From: Flavobacterium piscinae
Lineage (GTDB): Bacteria > Bacteroidota > Bacteroidia > Flavobacteriales > Flavobacteriaceae
DNA: 47,077 nt
Assembly (NCBI RefSeq): GCF_004122145.1
Contig: NZ_SBKQ01000019.1
Span: forward strand, 1 to 47,077
Reading direction: 5' to 3'
Shown here: positions 15,907 through 24,207 of the stretch, in pieces
Numbering within the stretch: position 1 is the stretch's first letter
Layout: each line of letters starts with the position of its first letter
The notes under the pieces: model-generated
Told to the model about the DNA's origin: nothing
What the model saw: the letters and a program-made list of their open reading frames with translations, nothing else
The model's database searches: none
Position numbers and translations under genes: made by a program

Positions 15907-18132
15907 ATGAAAAATAGCTTAAATAATTTATTCACTGCCATTCAAGCCGAGCATATAAAAAAACGAGGGACAGGTATATATTTGCTCAGTTTTATTTTTG
16001 GTCTTATTATCCCATTACTCTATACAATTGTAATAGTTTTTAATCAAGAACTCGGCAAACCTATCGCCTTTTCATTTAATATTTTTACAAAACACCTGGA
16101 TGATATTTTGGATTCATTCACTGTTTTTATTTTTCCATTACTTATTATTCTGATTACAAGTAAAATCGCTCAATTAGACCATAAAAATGGCGGTTGGCAA
16201 CTGATGGAAACCACTCCTTTGCAAAAAACTTCCATCTACCTTTCCAAATTTTGCATGGTTTTAATTGCCAATATTATCGCTATTTTCACTTTCATATTTT
16301 TTAGTATTATTTCTACCTATCTAATTTATCTCTTTACAGAAGCTCCTGAAGTAGCCGATTTTAGCATTCCTGTTACCTATTTAGTTCATTTATTTATACG
16401 GTTATTTATTGCAAGTCTTTATTTAACTGCTTTTCAATACTTCTTAGCTGTCAAAATATCAAGTTATATTTGGTCAGTTTTAATCGGTTTTTTTCTGTTG
16501 ATAGGGTTTTTAATTATATCAAATCTAGTTATCATTCCTGATTGGTTTCCATTTGAAATTTTAAATAGAGTTTCAAAGTATTCGGAAGGTAGCCAAGTAG
16601 GAAATTGGTTTTTATTTACAGAAAAAAGCAGTTTAATTGGTGCAGCTTTCTTTTTGTTTTTAGGGTATTATTGGTATAGCTTTAAATCGATTTTCAGAGC
16701 ATTTTTTAGTTCAAAAAAAAGAGCACTACTTTCATTCGCTGTTCTTACAATAACCCTATTTTCCTATTTGTTTCTCTCGCAAACACATCAAGTAAAATTA
16801 AATGACAAAACCATAATTGCCGGTGAAATTAAAAGTGAAATACAATTTAAAAAAGCCTATCTAATTCACCCAATTATTGAAGATACACTTGCCGCTTTAG
16901 AAATTAAAAACAATAAATTTCATACTGTTTTAAGTAATAAAATTCCTTTGGATAATTATAAAGTAATTATTGATAATTCGTTACCGGTAGATTTATTATT
17001 TGCTTCGAATGATAGTATATTTGCTTCTATTGAATTTAAAAATAATGAATTAAAAACGGAATTATTTGGTACACGATTTCCCGAAAACGATTATAAAAAA
17101 AGCAACAGTTTCAGTTGGAGTTATTTAAGTTATCAAATTAATGAAAATGTCAATTTAGAAAACTCTAACAGGATTCAAAAGGAATTGTATGATGAATGGG
17201 AAGAAAAATACAACGCAGCAAATACCTTTAGAACAGCTGATAATTATACTCCTAAACAAGACTTTATTGAAAAAGAAAAGAAATTAATTACAATTGACTA
17301 TCTAAATCTTTTAAATCAATTTCTAGATAAAAGAAAAGCATTATTTCCAAACGAAAAAACAGTTCTAACGGATGATATTACCTCTTTGAAATCAAAAATT
17401 TCATTACAAGATGAGACGTTGATTGGGAATGAAAATTATTTGATCTACTTGCTTTATGAACTAACAAAAAATGATGATCGTGATATTGATAAAAACCTGA
17501 AAGAAATTGATGCTATTTCAACCTTAAAACCAAGTCAATTCAAAAATAGATTGCTTTTTAATTACTTAAAAAATAATATCAAAGAGGCAAATTCTGCTGA
17601 AACCAGATTGCAATTAGTGGAGAATTATGCTGATAAAATAACTGATTCGAAACTTAATAAAAGTATTCTTCATATTTTTAAAACCTACGAAAGATTAGGA
17701 CGAGGAAAAATAGCCGATGATATAATAGCTACCAATTTAGATTCAAAAACGTTTAGTCTAACAAATTTTAAAGGAAAATATGTCGTTATTGATGTTTGGG
17801 CAACTTGGTGTGGTCCTTGCTTGTACCAATCGCCTTATTTTGAAAAAATGGCCCTTAAATACAAAAAAGAAAACATCCAATTCATAGCATTGAGTACAGA
17901 TAAAGATATCACAAAATGGTATGTTAGTGCTAAGTTAAAATCAAAATCTGTTTTGCAATTGCATGCCAATGATATGGAAAAACTTAGAAAAGACTATAAC
18001 ATTGAATCAATTCCGCGATTCATATTAATTGATACCGAAGGTAAAATATACAATTCAAGCATGCCATTTCCGACAGAACCGGCTTTTGAAATGATTTTGC
18101 GAAAGGTTTTAAATTTGAAAGAGATGGAATAA
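15907..18132 (+). CDS. ABC-2 permease fused to an extracytoplasmic thioredoxin (TlpA-type) domain
   Basis: This 741-residue protein has two parts. Residues 1-265 look like a six-helix ABC-2 permease. A seventh hydrophobic segment at about 273-292 follows, then about 450 residues. That tail starts with a beta-rich region near 300-400 that resembles the DUF4369 part of Bacteroidetes TlpA proteins, continues with a charged helical region, and ends in a thioredoxin domain from about 600 with WCGPC at 634-638 and a cis-proline-like SIPRFILI. With the permease N-terminus inside, seven helices put the thioredoxin domain in the periplasm. The ATG at 15907 is used; a TTG four codons earlier overlaps the previous gene. 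The transported substrate is unknown. Confidence 0.88.
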   Translation: MKNSLNNLFTAIQAEHIKKRGTGIYLLSFIFGLIIPLLYTIVIVFNQELGKPIAFSFNIFTKHLDDILDSFTVFIFPLLIILITSKIAQLDHKNGGWQLMETTPLQKTSIYLSKFCMVLIANIIAIFTFIFFSIISTYLIYLFTEAPEVADFSIPVTYLVHLFIRLFIASLYLTAFQYFLAVKISSYIWSVLIGFFLLIGFLIISNLVIIPDWFPFEILNRVSKYSEGSQVGNWFLFTEKSSLIGAAFFLFLGYYWYSFKSIFRAFFSSKKRALLSFAVLTITLFSYLFLSQTHQVKLNDKTIIAGEIKSEIQFKKAYLIHPIIEDTLAALEIKNNKFHTVLSNKIPLDNYKVIIDNSLPVDLLFASNDSIFASIEFKNNELKTELFGTRFPENDYKKSNSFSWSYLSYQINENVNLENSNRIQKELYDEWEEKYNAANTFRTADNYTPKQDFIEKEKKLITIDYLNLLNQFLDKRKALFPNEKTVLTDDITSLKSKISLQDETLIGNENYLIYLLYELTKNDDRDIDKNLKEIDAISTLKPSQFKNRLLFNYLKNNIKEANSAETRLQLVENYADKITDSKLNKSILHIFKTYERLGRGKIADDIIATNLDSKTFSLTNFKGKYVVIDVWATWCGPCLYQSPYFEKMALKYKKENIQFIALSTDKDITKWYVSAKLKSKSVLQLHANDMEKLRKDYNIESIPRFILIDTEGKIYNSSMPFPTEPAFEMILRKVLNLKEME

Positions 18133-18219
18133 AGTTAATGTTAAACACCGCACAAAAGTCTGTTAAATCTGTTTAACCAATTACCTATTACATTTACTTT
18201 TAATGAAAAATCATAAAAG

Positions 18220-18744
18220 ATGAAAATAGGCGTAGTTTTACTAATAGCAATTTTTAACACAACAATGATCTACGACTTCAACCAAAACTCTTCCCCACGC
18301 GATTGGCGAATCATTGATGATGGCGTGATGGGTGGAGTATCACAAGGAAGATTCTTTATCAATGAAGAAGGTAACGGCGTTTTTGCCGGAACGGTATCGT
18401 TAGAAAATAATGGTGGCTTCTCCTCCGTTCGTTACCTTTGTGACAAGGTAAAAGTCAATAAAAACAGTAAAGTGCATATTCGTTTAAAAGGAGATGGCAA
18501 GGAATATCAATTCAGAATTAAAGACACTCAAAACAATTATTTCTCCTACATTATTACTTTTAAAACGTCCGGTAATTGGGAAACTATCACTATTTCATTA
18601 AGTGATTTGTACCCCTCGTTTCGAGGCAGACGTTTGAACCTTCCCAACTTTGAAAGCGATTCCTTTGAAGAAATTGTCTTTTTAATTGCCAACAAAAAAA
18701 ATGAATCGTTTCAATTGGTTTTGGATAAGATAGAGTTGGAATAG
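18220..18744 (+). CDS. CIA30-family protein
   Basis: This 174-residue protein has a CIA30 domain (named for the mitochondrial complex I assembly factor). The family start is clear: YDFNQNSSPRDWRIIDDGVMGGVSQG near residues 18-43 (in parts), then FAGTVSLENNGGFSSVR, and the C-terminal NLPNFESDSFEEIVFLI. The fold is a galactose-binding-like jelly roll. The N-terminus (MKIGVVLLIAIFNTTM) may be a signal peptide. The bacterial function is not established. It stands alone behind the ABC operon. Confidence 0.88.
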   Translation: MKIGVVLLIAIFNTTMIYDFNQNSSPRDWRIIDDGVMGGVSQGRFFINEEGNGVFAGTVSLENNGGFSSVRYLCDKVKVNKNSKVHIRLKGDGKEYQFRIKDTQNNYFSYIITFKTSGNWETITISLSDLYPSFRGRRLNLPNFESDSFEEIVFLIANKKNESFQLVLDKIELE

Positions 18745-19072
18745 TTGAAGCTTGGGTAGTTGTGAGGGAGATTTTTTCAATTAACTTTTTTTAATGAAAA
18801 TACTAAGTTTTTAGGAATACTTTTCCTCTTCCTTCTCCAACCCACAAAAGACGTTGAAAAAAATTAAAAAAGCTCAGAATCCGAGGAGTTATGTGGAAGC
18901 GGTGGAGGAGATTTTTGGTGGGTAGAGGTAGGTCTTTGGATTGGTTTTTTGATTATATTTGAAAAAATAAGTGCCAAATTTTTTAGAAAATCATACTATA
19001 AATAATTTGATTTTTCTTCTTTACTTTTTTAAAAATTAGGTAGTTATTATAACAACCATAAGTATAGATTAA
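18745..19072. other. Intergenic stretch with a possible gene remnant
   Basis: No complete gene is present. On the plus strand 18815-18925 is open for 36 codons, includes KKIKKAQNPRSYVEAVEEI and ends in TAG, but it has no start codon and follows a stop directly. It may be the tail of a decayed gene; I do not recognise it. The sequence from about 18950 onward becomes much more AT-rich than its left neighbour. Confidence 0.35.
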
Positions 19073-19870
19073 ATGAAAAAAAAGGATAATTTAATTTCAA
19101 TAAAAAAACCAAAAAGTAAAAACCCATATTTATGGAAATACTATGATTTACATAGGTTTATTTATTTAATTACTAAAAAGAAAATCTTTTTCACTAGGTT
19201 AGATAATTTAGACGATCCTTTTGAAGGTTTATCTACAAAATTCTTAAGAGATAATAATTTAAATGCAAAAATTGAAGCCCAAATAGAGCATTCTAATTTA
19301 CTATTGAATAATAATAATGAAGAGTTTGAAAAACTAAAAAAAAATTCTCAAGTAATTCAAAATCAAATAAAAGAATTTTCACAAACAAAACAATATGTTA
19401 GCTGTTGGTTTAATGGAGAAAGAGAGTCAATGGCTATGTGGAATCTTTATTCAAATCCCGATTCAGTCGCAATTAAGGTTAATTTCGAAACATTAAGAAA
19501 TTGTTTGTCACAATCATTTTCCTTATTTGTTTCAGAAAATAATCATGGAATATCAATAGTGGGAGACGAAATAAAATATCTTAGACTAAATCCCTTTGAT
19601 GAGAATTTAAAAAGACAGTCTTTAAATTTCAGTGCATTGAAAAAAGATGAATCTTATTCTCATGAAAATGAATATCGCTTCTTAATAATTTCTAATAATC
19701 TTGAATTTAGACCTCAATTCTTTACAATTCCAATAAATTTAGAAAAATTAAAATTGACAATTTTATCTCATCCTAAAATGGAACCTTGGAAATTTGAGAA
19801 TTTAAAAGAATTATTGAAACTTACAAACTTGAATATAGAATTGATTAAATCACCAATAATATTAAAATAG
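19073..19870 (+). CDS. DUF2971 domain protein
   Basis: This 265-residue protein shows the DUF2971 pattern: LWKYYDLHRFIYLITKKKIFFTRLDNLDDPFEGL (in parts, residues 21-54), then VSCWFNGERESMAMWNLYS and VAIKVNF, and a later EYRFLII. No biochemical function is known for the family; members are often found in accessory and defence-rich regions. There is no signal peptide. Codon use is strongly A/T-biased compared with its neighbours, and the flanks 18950-19072 and 19871-19997 are extremely AT-rich, which suggests acquisition by transfer. Confidence 0.85.
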   Translation: MKKKDNLISIKKPKSKNPYLWKYYDLHRFIYLITKKKIFFTRLDNLDDPFEGLSTKFLRDNNLNAKIEAQIEHSNLLLNNNNEEFEKLKKNSQVIQNQIKEFSQTKQYVSCWFNGERESMAMWNLYSNPDSVAIKVNFETLRNCLSQSFSLFVSENNHGISIVGDEIKYLRLNPFDENLKRQSLNFSALKKDESYSHENEYRFLIISNNLEFRPQFFTIPINLEKLKLTILSHPKMEPWKFENLKELLKLTNLNIELIKSPIILK

Positions 19871-19997
19871 AAATTTCTTGAATAAAAAGTTCGATTAATT
19901 TTATCCAAAAAAAAATTATTATATTAAATAAAAAATAAAATTGTTTAAAAATAAATTAATTTGAAAAGAAATAATAAAAATAATTTCAAAACAAATC

Positions 19998-20312
19998 ATG
20001 AAAAAAAGCAATACTTCAAAGTTTATTTTTATTGGCTTAGGCGGAGTCATGATGTTCTTATTTAGTTTTACAATTATTTATGATTTATTAATTCCTGATC
20101 CTTGCTATTATCACACAAACGAAATGAATTCGTTTATGTGTCTGTTTTATAGTGCCGGACCTGTAGATAATGGTCATCCTGTTCCAAATTTTACAAATTT
20201 TATGGTTTCTTTTATTATTGGAGGGCTTTTAGGAATTGCTTTGTATAAATTGACAACTGTTAACACCCATCCATTTTCACACTCAACTTCCCATCCACAT
20301 ACGAAAGAATAA
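19998..20312 (+). CDS. Small membrane protein of unknown function
   Basis: This 104-residue protein has two membrane helices, near residues 9-30 (FIFIGLGGVMMFLFSFTIIY) and 68-85 (FMVSFIIGGLLGIALYKL). The loop between them has three cysteines, one in DPCYYH and one in SFMCLFY among them, and would face the periplasm if the N-terminus is inside. The tail is rich in His, Ser and Thr (HPFSHSTSHPHTKE). I do not recognise the family. Its last 53 bases overlap the end of the convergent gene on the other strand, so the His-rich tail may be constrained by that second frame. Confidence 0.6.
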   Translation: MKKSNTSKFIFIGLGGVMMFLFSFTIIYDLLIPDPCYYHTNEMNSFMCLFYSAGPVDNGHPVPNFTNFMVSFIIGGLLGIALYKLTTVNTHPFSHSTSHPHTKE

Positions 20313-20814
20313 ACGGGATTTTTTCCAACGTGCAACGGGGTTCAATTGTAAATTGGAGATAGCCATAGACCTCAAAATTTTCGTTGGAAAGGACTTTTAG
20401 TGATTGTTTGTAATGCGTGTTTTGGCGAACCAATTTTACAAAACCGTGATTTTCATCCACTTTTGATAATGGCGTTTCGATGATAGACCCATTGGTTTGG
20501 AGATGTTGCGGTTCTGTCAGCACAATCTTAAATTTTCCTTTAAACGAATCGTGTTCTGTAGCTGAAACAAAATAGCTATTCTTCTTCAAATTCATTTGAA
20601 TGGAAAGTACATGTTCCTTTTCGCTTTGTTTGTCGATGCGAATAATTGCAGTGTAAAGTGAATCTTCTCGCACCAAATCATCGCTAAAATGAGTGGGACC
20701 AATATACACACTGTCTGCTACTTTGCTGTTTTGAGCTATGTCTTGTGAGTTGACTTCCGCACAATTGTAATTGAACGAAAGTAGTACTAAACAAAAAAAT
20801 AAATTGTTGTTCAT
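20260..20814 (-). CDS. Secreted protein of unknown function, third gene of the Reg_prop operon
   Basis: This 184-residue protein begins with a signal peptide (MNNNLFFCLVLLSFNYNC), possibly a lipoprotein with a poor lipobox. The rest is beta-rich with several charged turns and ends KMDGC. I do not recognise a domain. A longer frame from 20850 would overlap the stop of the upstream Reg_prop gene by 14 bases and bury the signal peptide, so the ATG at 20814 is preferred, 22 bases behind that stop. It is probably cotranscribed with the propeller gene. Its 3' end overlaps the convergent small membrane protein gene by 53 bases. Confidence 0.65.
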   Translation of the reverse strand: MNNNLFFCLVLLSFNYNCAEVNSQDIAQNSKVADSVYIGPTHFSDDLVREDSLYTAIIRIDKQSEKEHVLSIQMNLKKNSYFVSATEHDSFKGKFKIVLTEPQHLQTNGSIIETPLSKVDENHGFVKLVRQNTHYKQSLKVLSNENFEVYGYLQFTIEPRCTLEKIPFILSYVDGKLSVKMDGC

Positions 20815-20836
20815 GATGGATGATTTAAGATGTTTT

Positions 20837-21955
20837 TTACCAAGGTCCATTCCTATTAATATTGATAAAGTTATTGTTTTCTATTCGATATGCTCCTTTA
20901 AAGCCAACAAACCAAAGTCGCTCTTGATGGTCTTGGTAAATTTGAAATGGAAATGGGCTAAAATTCCCTTCTTTTATTTGTACTTTTTGGAATGTTTTAC
21001 CGTTATAATGATGGATTTCACGTTTGTTGGCAGAAAACCAAATCGTGCCGGTTTTATCTTCAAAAACGCAGCCAACGCCTACCTCTTTTCCAAGTACATT
21101 TTCAGTGATGTTTTGAAAGGTTTTTCCATTGAAGTGAAAAAGTCCGTTTGAAGCAGAAATCCAAAACGTTCCATCTTTACGTTCAATTATCTGATGCACA
21201 AAATTAGAAATCGATTGGTCTTTTGCAGAAATGTTTGTCAATTTCTCTCCATCAAACCTATACGCTCCTCCATTAGTGGCAAACCACTTATTGCCTTTGC
21301 TATCCTCTATAATGGAATGTATCATTTTTGCAGTACTAACGCCAAAGTTTGGATTTACTTTTCCTTCCGGAATTTCAAACGGTGTAAATGCTTTGCCATC
21401 AAAAGTAAAGACACCTTGTGTAGTCCCAACCCAAAGCGTTCCTTTTGAATCCATTAGCATGCTCCAAAGACTACTATTGGTTAGGATGCTTTTTTCGTGA
21501 AAAACGGTAAAATATGCTCCATCGTATTTTGCAATTCCACCACCAAAACCAATCCAGATGTTTCCGGAATTATCTTCCAAAATTACATGAACCGTTACAG
21601 ATTGAGCCAATGCATCTTTCAGATCAAAATAGACTAACTCGTTTTGGTCTTTTCTGCAAAGTCCATTTTGCGTGCCGAACCAAAAATTACCCTTACTATC
21701 TTGAAAAACAGTGCGAATCACCCCACTGATTTGGTTACCTTGTTCATCTTCATCATGAATGTTTACTCTAAATTCGGGTAACGTTTCTGCTTTTATACTG
21801 ATTTTTTCAGCCAATATTTTCGTTTGTTCAGGAATAAATTTTAATGATGTAGTGTTTTTTTCAATTTGACCGGCACACGACGTCATACACAACGAACATA
21901 GAATTGAGAGACAAATTGCTTTTGTTTTAAAAATAGTTAATAGAATGTATTTCAT
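20837..21955 (-). CDS. Stand-alone Reg_prop (two-component regulator propeller) lipoprotein, copy 2
   Basis: This 372-residue protein has a lipoprotein signal peptide (SLCMTSCAGQ) and seven Reg_prop repeats of the type EDsxGnxWfgT-G--kyDG--f--f, starting near QDSKGNFWFGTQNGLC. Seven repeats make one complete seven-bladed beta-propeller. In known hybrid two-component sensors two such propellers sit in front of a Y_Y_Y domain, a membrane helix and a histidine kinase; here none of these follows. It ends INRNGPW. It should be anchored to a membrane on the periplasmic or surface side. It is paralogous to the gene at 22135-23202 and shares its upstream element. Confidence 0.88.
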   Translation of the reverse strand: MKYILLTIFKTKAICLSILCSLCMTSCAGQIEKNTTSLKFIPEQTKILAEKISIKAETLPEFRVNIHDEDEQGNQISGVIRTVFQDSKGNFWFGTQNGLCRKDQNELVYFDLKDALAQSVTVHVILEDNSGNIWIGFGGGIAKYDGAYFTVFHEKSILTNSSLWSMLMDSKGTLWVGTTQGVFTFDGKAFTPFEIPEGKVNPNFGVSTAKMIHSIIEDSKGNKWFATNGGAYRFDGEKLTNISAKDQSISNFVHQIIERKDGTFWISASNGLFHFNGKTFQNITENVLGKEVGVGCVFEDKTGTIWFSANKREIHHYNGKTFQKVQIKEGNFSPFPFQIYQDHQERLWFVGFKGAYRIENNNFININRNGPW

Positions 21956-22008
21956 TGTTATTTCTTATTATTAAGGAGTGTGTAAGATTTAGTTCATCTA
22001 TCCGAACA

Positions 22009-22085
22009 AACTTAATGTAAAACTACTCCTATCAATTGTTTAAAATCTAAAAAATAGGTAAAAAAAGTGTCAACAGTCTTGAAAA
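22009..22085 (-). promoter_or_regulatory. 77-bp conserved upstream element, copy A (before Reg_prop copy 2)
   Basis: Aligned without gaps to 23226-23302, 61 of 77 positions agree. The best-kept blocks, read on the plus strand, are ATGTAAAACTAC and AAGTGTCAAC. On the minus strand the first gives TAGTTTTACAT, a plausible -7 region near the start of the downstream gene; the second (GTTGACACTT) would lie upstream of it as a candidate activator site. Confidence 0.7.
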
Positions 22086-22134
22086 TGATTTTTTTTAGGT
22101 TTTTCACTAGTACTTTTTTATGAATTGGCATTTT

Positions 22135-23202
22135 TTATTCCCAAGGACCATTTATCGTTACATTAATTACTTTTCCGTTTTGATCAATTTTATATAATCC
22201 ACCTGCACATCCCAACCAAAGAGTTCCTTTTTTATCTTCCAATATATCCATGATCGGAACAGGGACTTTATAATTTATGAACTCGTTATTCGCGTATTTG
22301 TAAACACCATTACTTATTGTGCTAAACCACAAATCATTTGAATTGTCTTTGTAAATGGCATACACGTCATTTTCATTAAGTCCTTCATTTTTTGGAAAAT
22401 GAATAATCTTTTTACCATCAAGTTTATTTAATCCTCCTTTTCCAAATCGTTTGTCCGGGTCTGGGTTGTCTCTTTCGGCAACTCTTGTTCCCATCCAAAA
22501 ATTTCCTTCCTTGTCTTCAACAATTGATTGAACATTGCTTGAGTTCAAGCCTTCCTTTGTGGTATAATGAACGAATGAGCGTCCATCAAACTTACTGGCA
22601 CCATAACCGTCTCTTCCAAACCAAATATTTCCATTAGAATCTTCCATAATCGAGGTGATCCAATCTTTGGTATCAGGATTGATTTGAGTTGCTACTTTTG
22701 GGTACGGTATTGGAAAATTCTTAAATTGAGTTCCGTCAAAGGTACAAACGCCTCCCCAAGTTCCAATCCAAAAAACTCCTTTGCTGTCAATTAATAAGTT
22801 GCTTATCATGTCACTGCAAAGTCCGTCTTTCTCTGAAAAGTTGGTAAATGTTTTTCCGTCATATTTTGCTATTCCGACTCCTGTACCAAACCATAAGTTG
22901 CCTTTTTTATCTTCCACAATATCAACAATTCGATTACTTGGCAATCCATCATCCATGGTAAAATAAACCAATTTGTTTCCGTCATATTTTGCTACTCCTT
23001 TTGCCAAAGTAAGAAACCATAAAGTACCGTTAGACTCTTCATACACTCCCACATATTCACCAATTTGTGCATCGTTTTTTTGTACTATCTGATTTGCTAC
23101 TTCAGTAGTTTCTACTTTCTTTTCTTGTGAATTGCAAGATGTAGTTAACAATATAATAAAAACAACTATGCTATTATTGAGGATTGATTGGATACTTTTC
23201 AT
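22135..23202 (-). CDS. Stand-alone Reg_prop (two-component regulator propeller) lipoprotein, copy 1
   Basis: This 355-residue lipoprotein (signal peptide ending LLTTSCNSQ) carries seven Reg_prop repeats, for example EDKKGNLWFGTGVGIAKYDG and IDSKGVFWIGTWGGV. The fifth repeat has a charged insertion (ERDNPDPDKRFGKGG). As in its paralogue there is no kinase, no Y_Y_Y domain and no membrane helix after the propeller, and the C-terminus is again NGPW(E). It is transcribed divergently from the membrane-anchored winged-helix regulator at 23334, with a conserved element in between. A role as the extracytoplasmic sensing subunit of that regulator is inferred. Confidence 0.88.
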   Translation of the reverse strand: MKSIQSILNNSIVVFIILLTTSCNSQEKKVETTEVANQIVQKNDAQIGEYVGVYEESNGTLWFLTLAKGVAKYDGNKLVYFTMDDGLPSNRIVDIVEDKKGNLWFGTGVGIAKYDGKTFTNFSEKDGLCSDMISNLLIDSKGVFWIGTWGGVCTFDGTQFKNFPIPYPKVATQINPDTKDWITSIMEDSNGNIWFGRDGYGASKFDGRSFVHYTTKEGLNSSNVQSIVEDKEGNFWMGTRVAERDNPDPDKRFGKGGLNKLDGKKIIHFPKNEGLNENDVYAIYKDNSNDLWFSTISNGVYKYANNEFINYKVPVPIMDILEDKKGTLWLGCAGGLYKIDQNGKVINVTINGPWE

Positions 23203-23225
23203 TTCTATTGCTATATTAAAATTAA

Positions 23226-23302
23226 AACTTGATGTAAAACTACCCTAATCGATTCATTGAAATGCAAAAAAAATGTAAAAGAAGTGTCAACGGTTTTAAA
23301 AA
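23226..23302 (-). promoter_or_regulatory. 77-bp conserved upstream element, copy B (between Reg_prop copy 1 and the regulator)
   Basis: This is the partner of 22009-22085 (61 of 77 identical, no gaps). It sits in the divergent intergenic region, 24 bases upstream of the Reg_prop start and 31 bases upstream of the regulator start, so it could serve both genes. The longer regulator frame (ATG at 23262) would start inside it. Confidence 0.7.
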
Positions 23303-23333
23303 ATCACAAAATTGTTTGTTATTTGCATTACTT

Positions 23334-24206
23334 ATGAATCAACGAAAAATATATTTTTACGGTAGTGTTTGCTTAGCCATTTTTGCTGCAATCATGGTTT
23401 TCACTTCTACTAAAAAAGACGAAACCTTTTCTGAATTAGTAAAGATTGCATTGCGAGATGTAGGAAATAAACTTTTGCTAGCCAATCAAGACAGTACCTC
23501 GCTTATACTACCGGTTCAAAAAGTAGAAGAATCAAAATTTCAACTTTCCTTTGAGAGAGAACTGACTATTTTTCCGGATACTTTGGTAAAAGTTGTACAA
23601 GAAAGTTTTCAAAAAGCCAACCTTCCCTCCCATTATCAACTGGAAGTGAAACAATGCAAAGATTTGGCAGTGGCGTATAGTTTTTTGCAAAACCATAGCG
23701 TTGAAAAAAGTATCGTTCCTTGTAGTGGACGAACAATTCCACAAAAATGTTATACGATTGAAGTACGCTTTTTAGAAAAAACAACAACTTCCAATTCTAA
23801 AATTATTTGGATTGCATTAATATCATTAAGTCTACTTTCAGCTTTTATGTTCTTCCCCAAAAAGAAAAAAACGAAACAACTTGATTCCACTAACGAACAT
23901 TTTATTTCGTTGGGTAAATTTCAATTTTATCCGGAAGAAAATAAATTAAAAGTAAAAGCCATTGAAATCAATCTTTCCAAAAAAGAAGTGGAATTGCTTT
24001 CGCTATTTATAGAAAACCCCAACAAAATCATCAAACGAGAAGAACTCTCTAAAAAAGTGTGGGAAGATCACGGGGTTTTTGTGGGGAGAAGTTTGGATAC
24101 ATACATCTCAAAACTGCGTAAAAAACTAAGTGAAGATGAAAGCATTAAGTTGACCAATGTGCATGGAATTGGGTATATGCTTGAGATTAAAGCAAATGGC
24201 TCTTAA
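23334..24206 (+). CDS. Membrane-anchored winged-helix (OmpR/ToxR-type) transcriptional regulator
   Basis: This 290-residue one-component regulator has a membrane helix near residues 7-24, an extracytoplasmic domain to about 156, a second helix near 157-174 followed by KKKKTK, and a C-terminal winged-helix DNA-binding domain from about 191 (FISLGKFQFYPEENKL; KREELSKKVWEDHG; VGRSLDTYISKLRKKL; NVHGIGYML). The topology is therefore N-in, C-in. The outer domain has three cysteines (C108, C130, C139). No receiver or kinase is present. The ATG at 23334 is chosen because the longer start (23262) lies in the conserved upstream element. It probably controls the divergent propeller genes. Confidence 0.87.
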   Translation: MNQRKIYFYGSVCLAIFAAIMVFTSTKKDETFSELVKIALRDVGNKLLLANQDSTSLILPVQKVEESKFQLSFERELTIFPDTLVKVVQESFQKANLPSHYQLEVKQCKDLAVAYSFLQNHSVEKSIVPCSGRTIPQKCYTIEVRFLEKTTTSNSKIIWIALISLSLLSAFMFFPKKKKTKQLDSTNEHFISLGKFQFYPEENKLKVKAIEINLSKKEVELLSLFIENPNKIIKREELSKKVWEDHGVFVGRSLDTYISKLRKKLSEDESIKLTNVHGIGYMLEIKANGS

Positions 24207-24207
24207 T

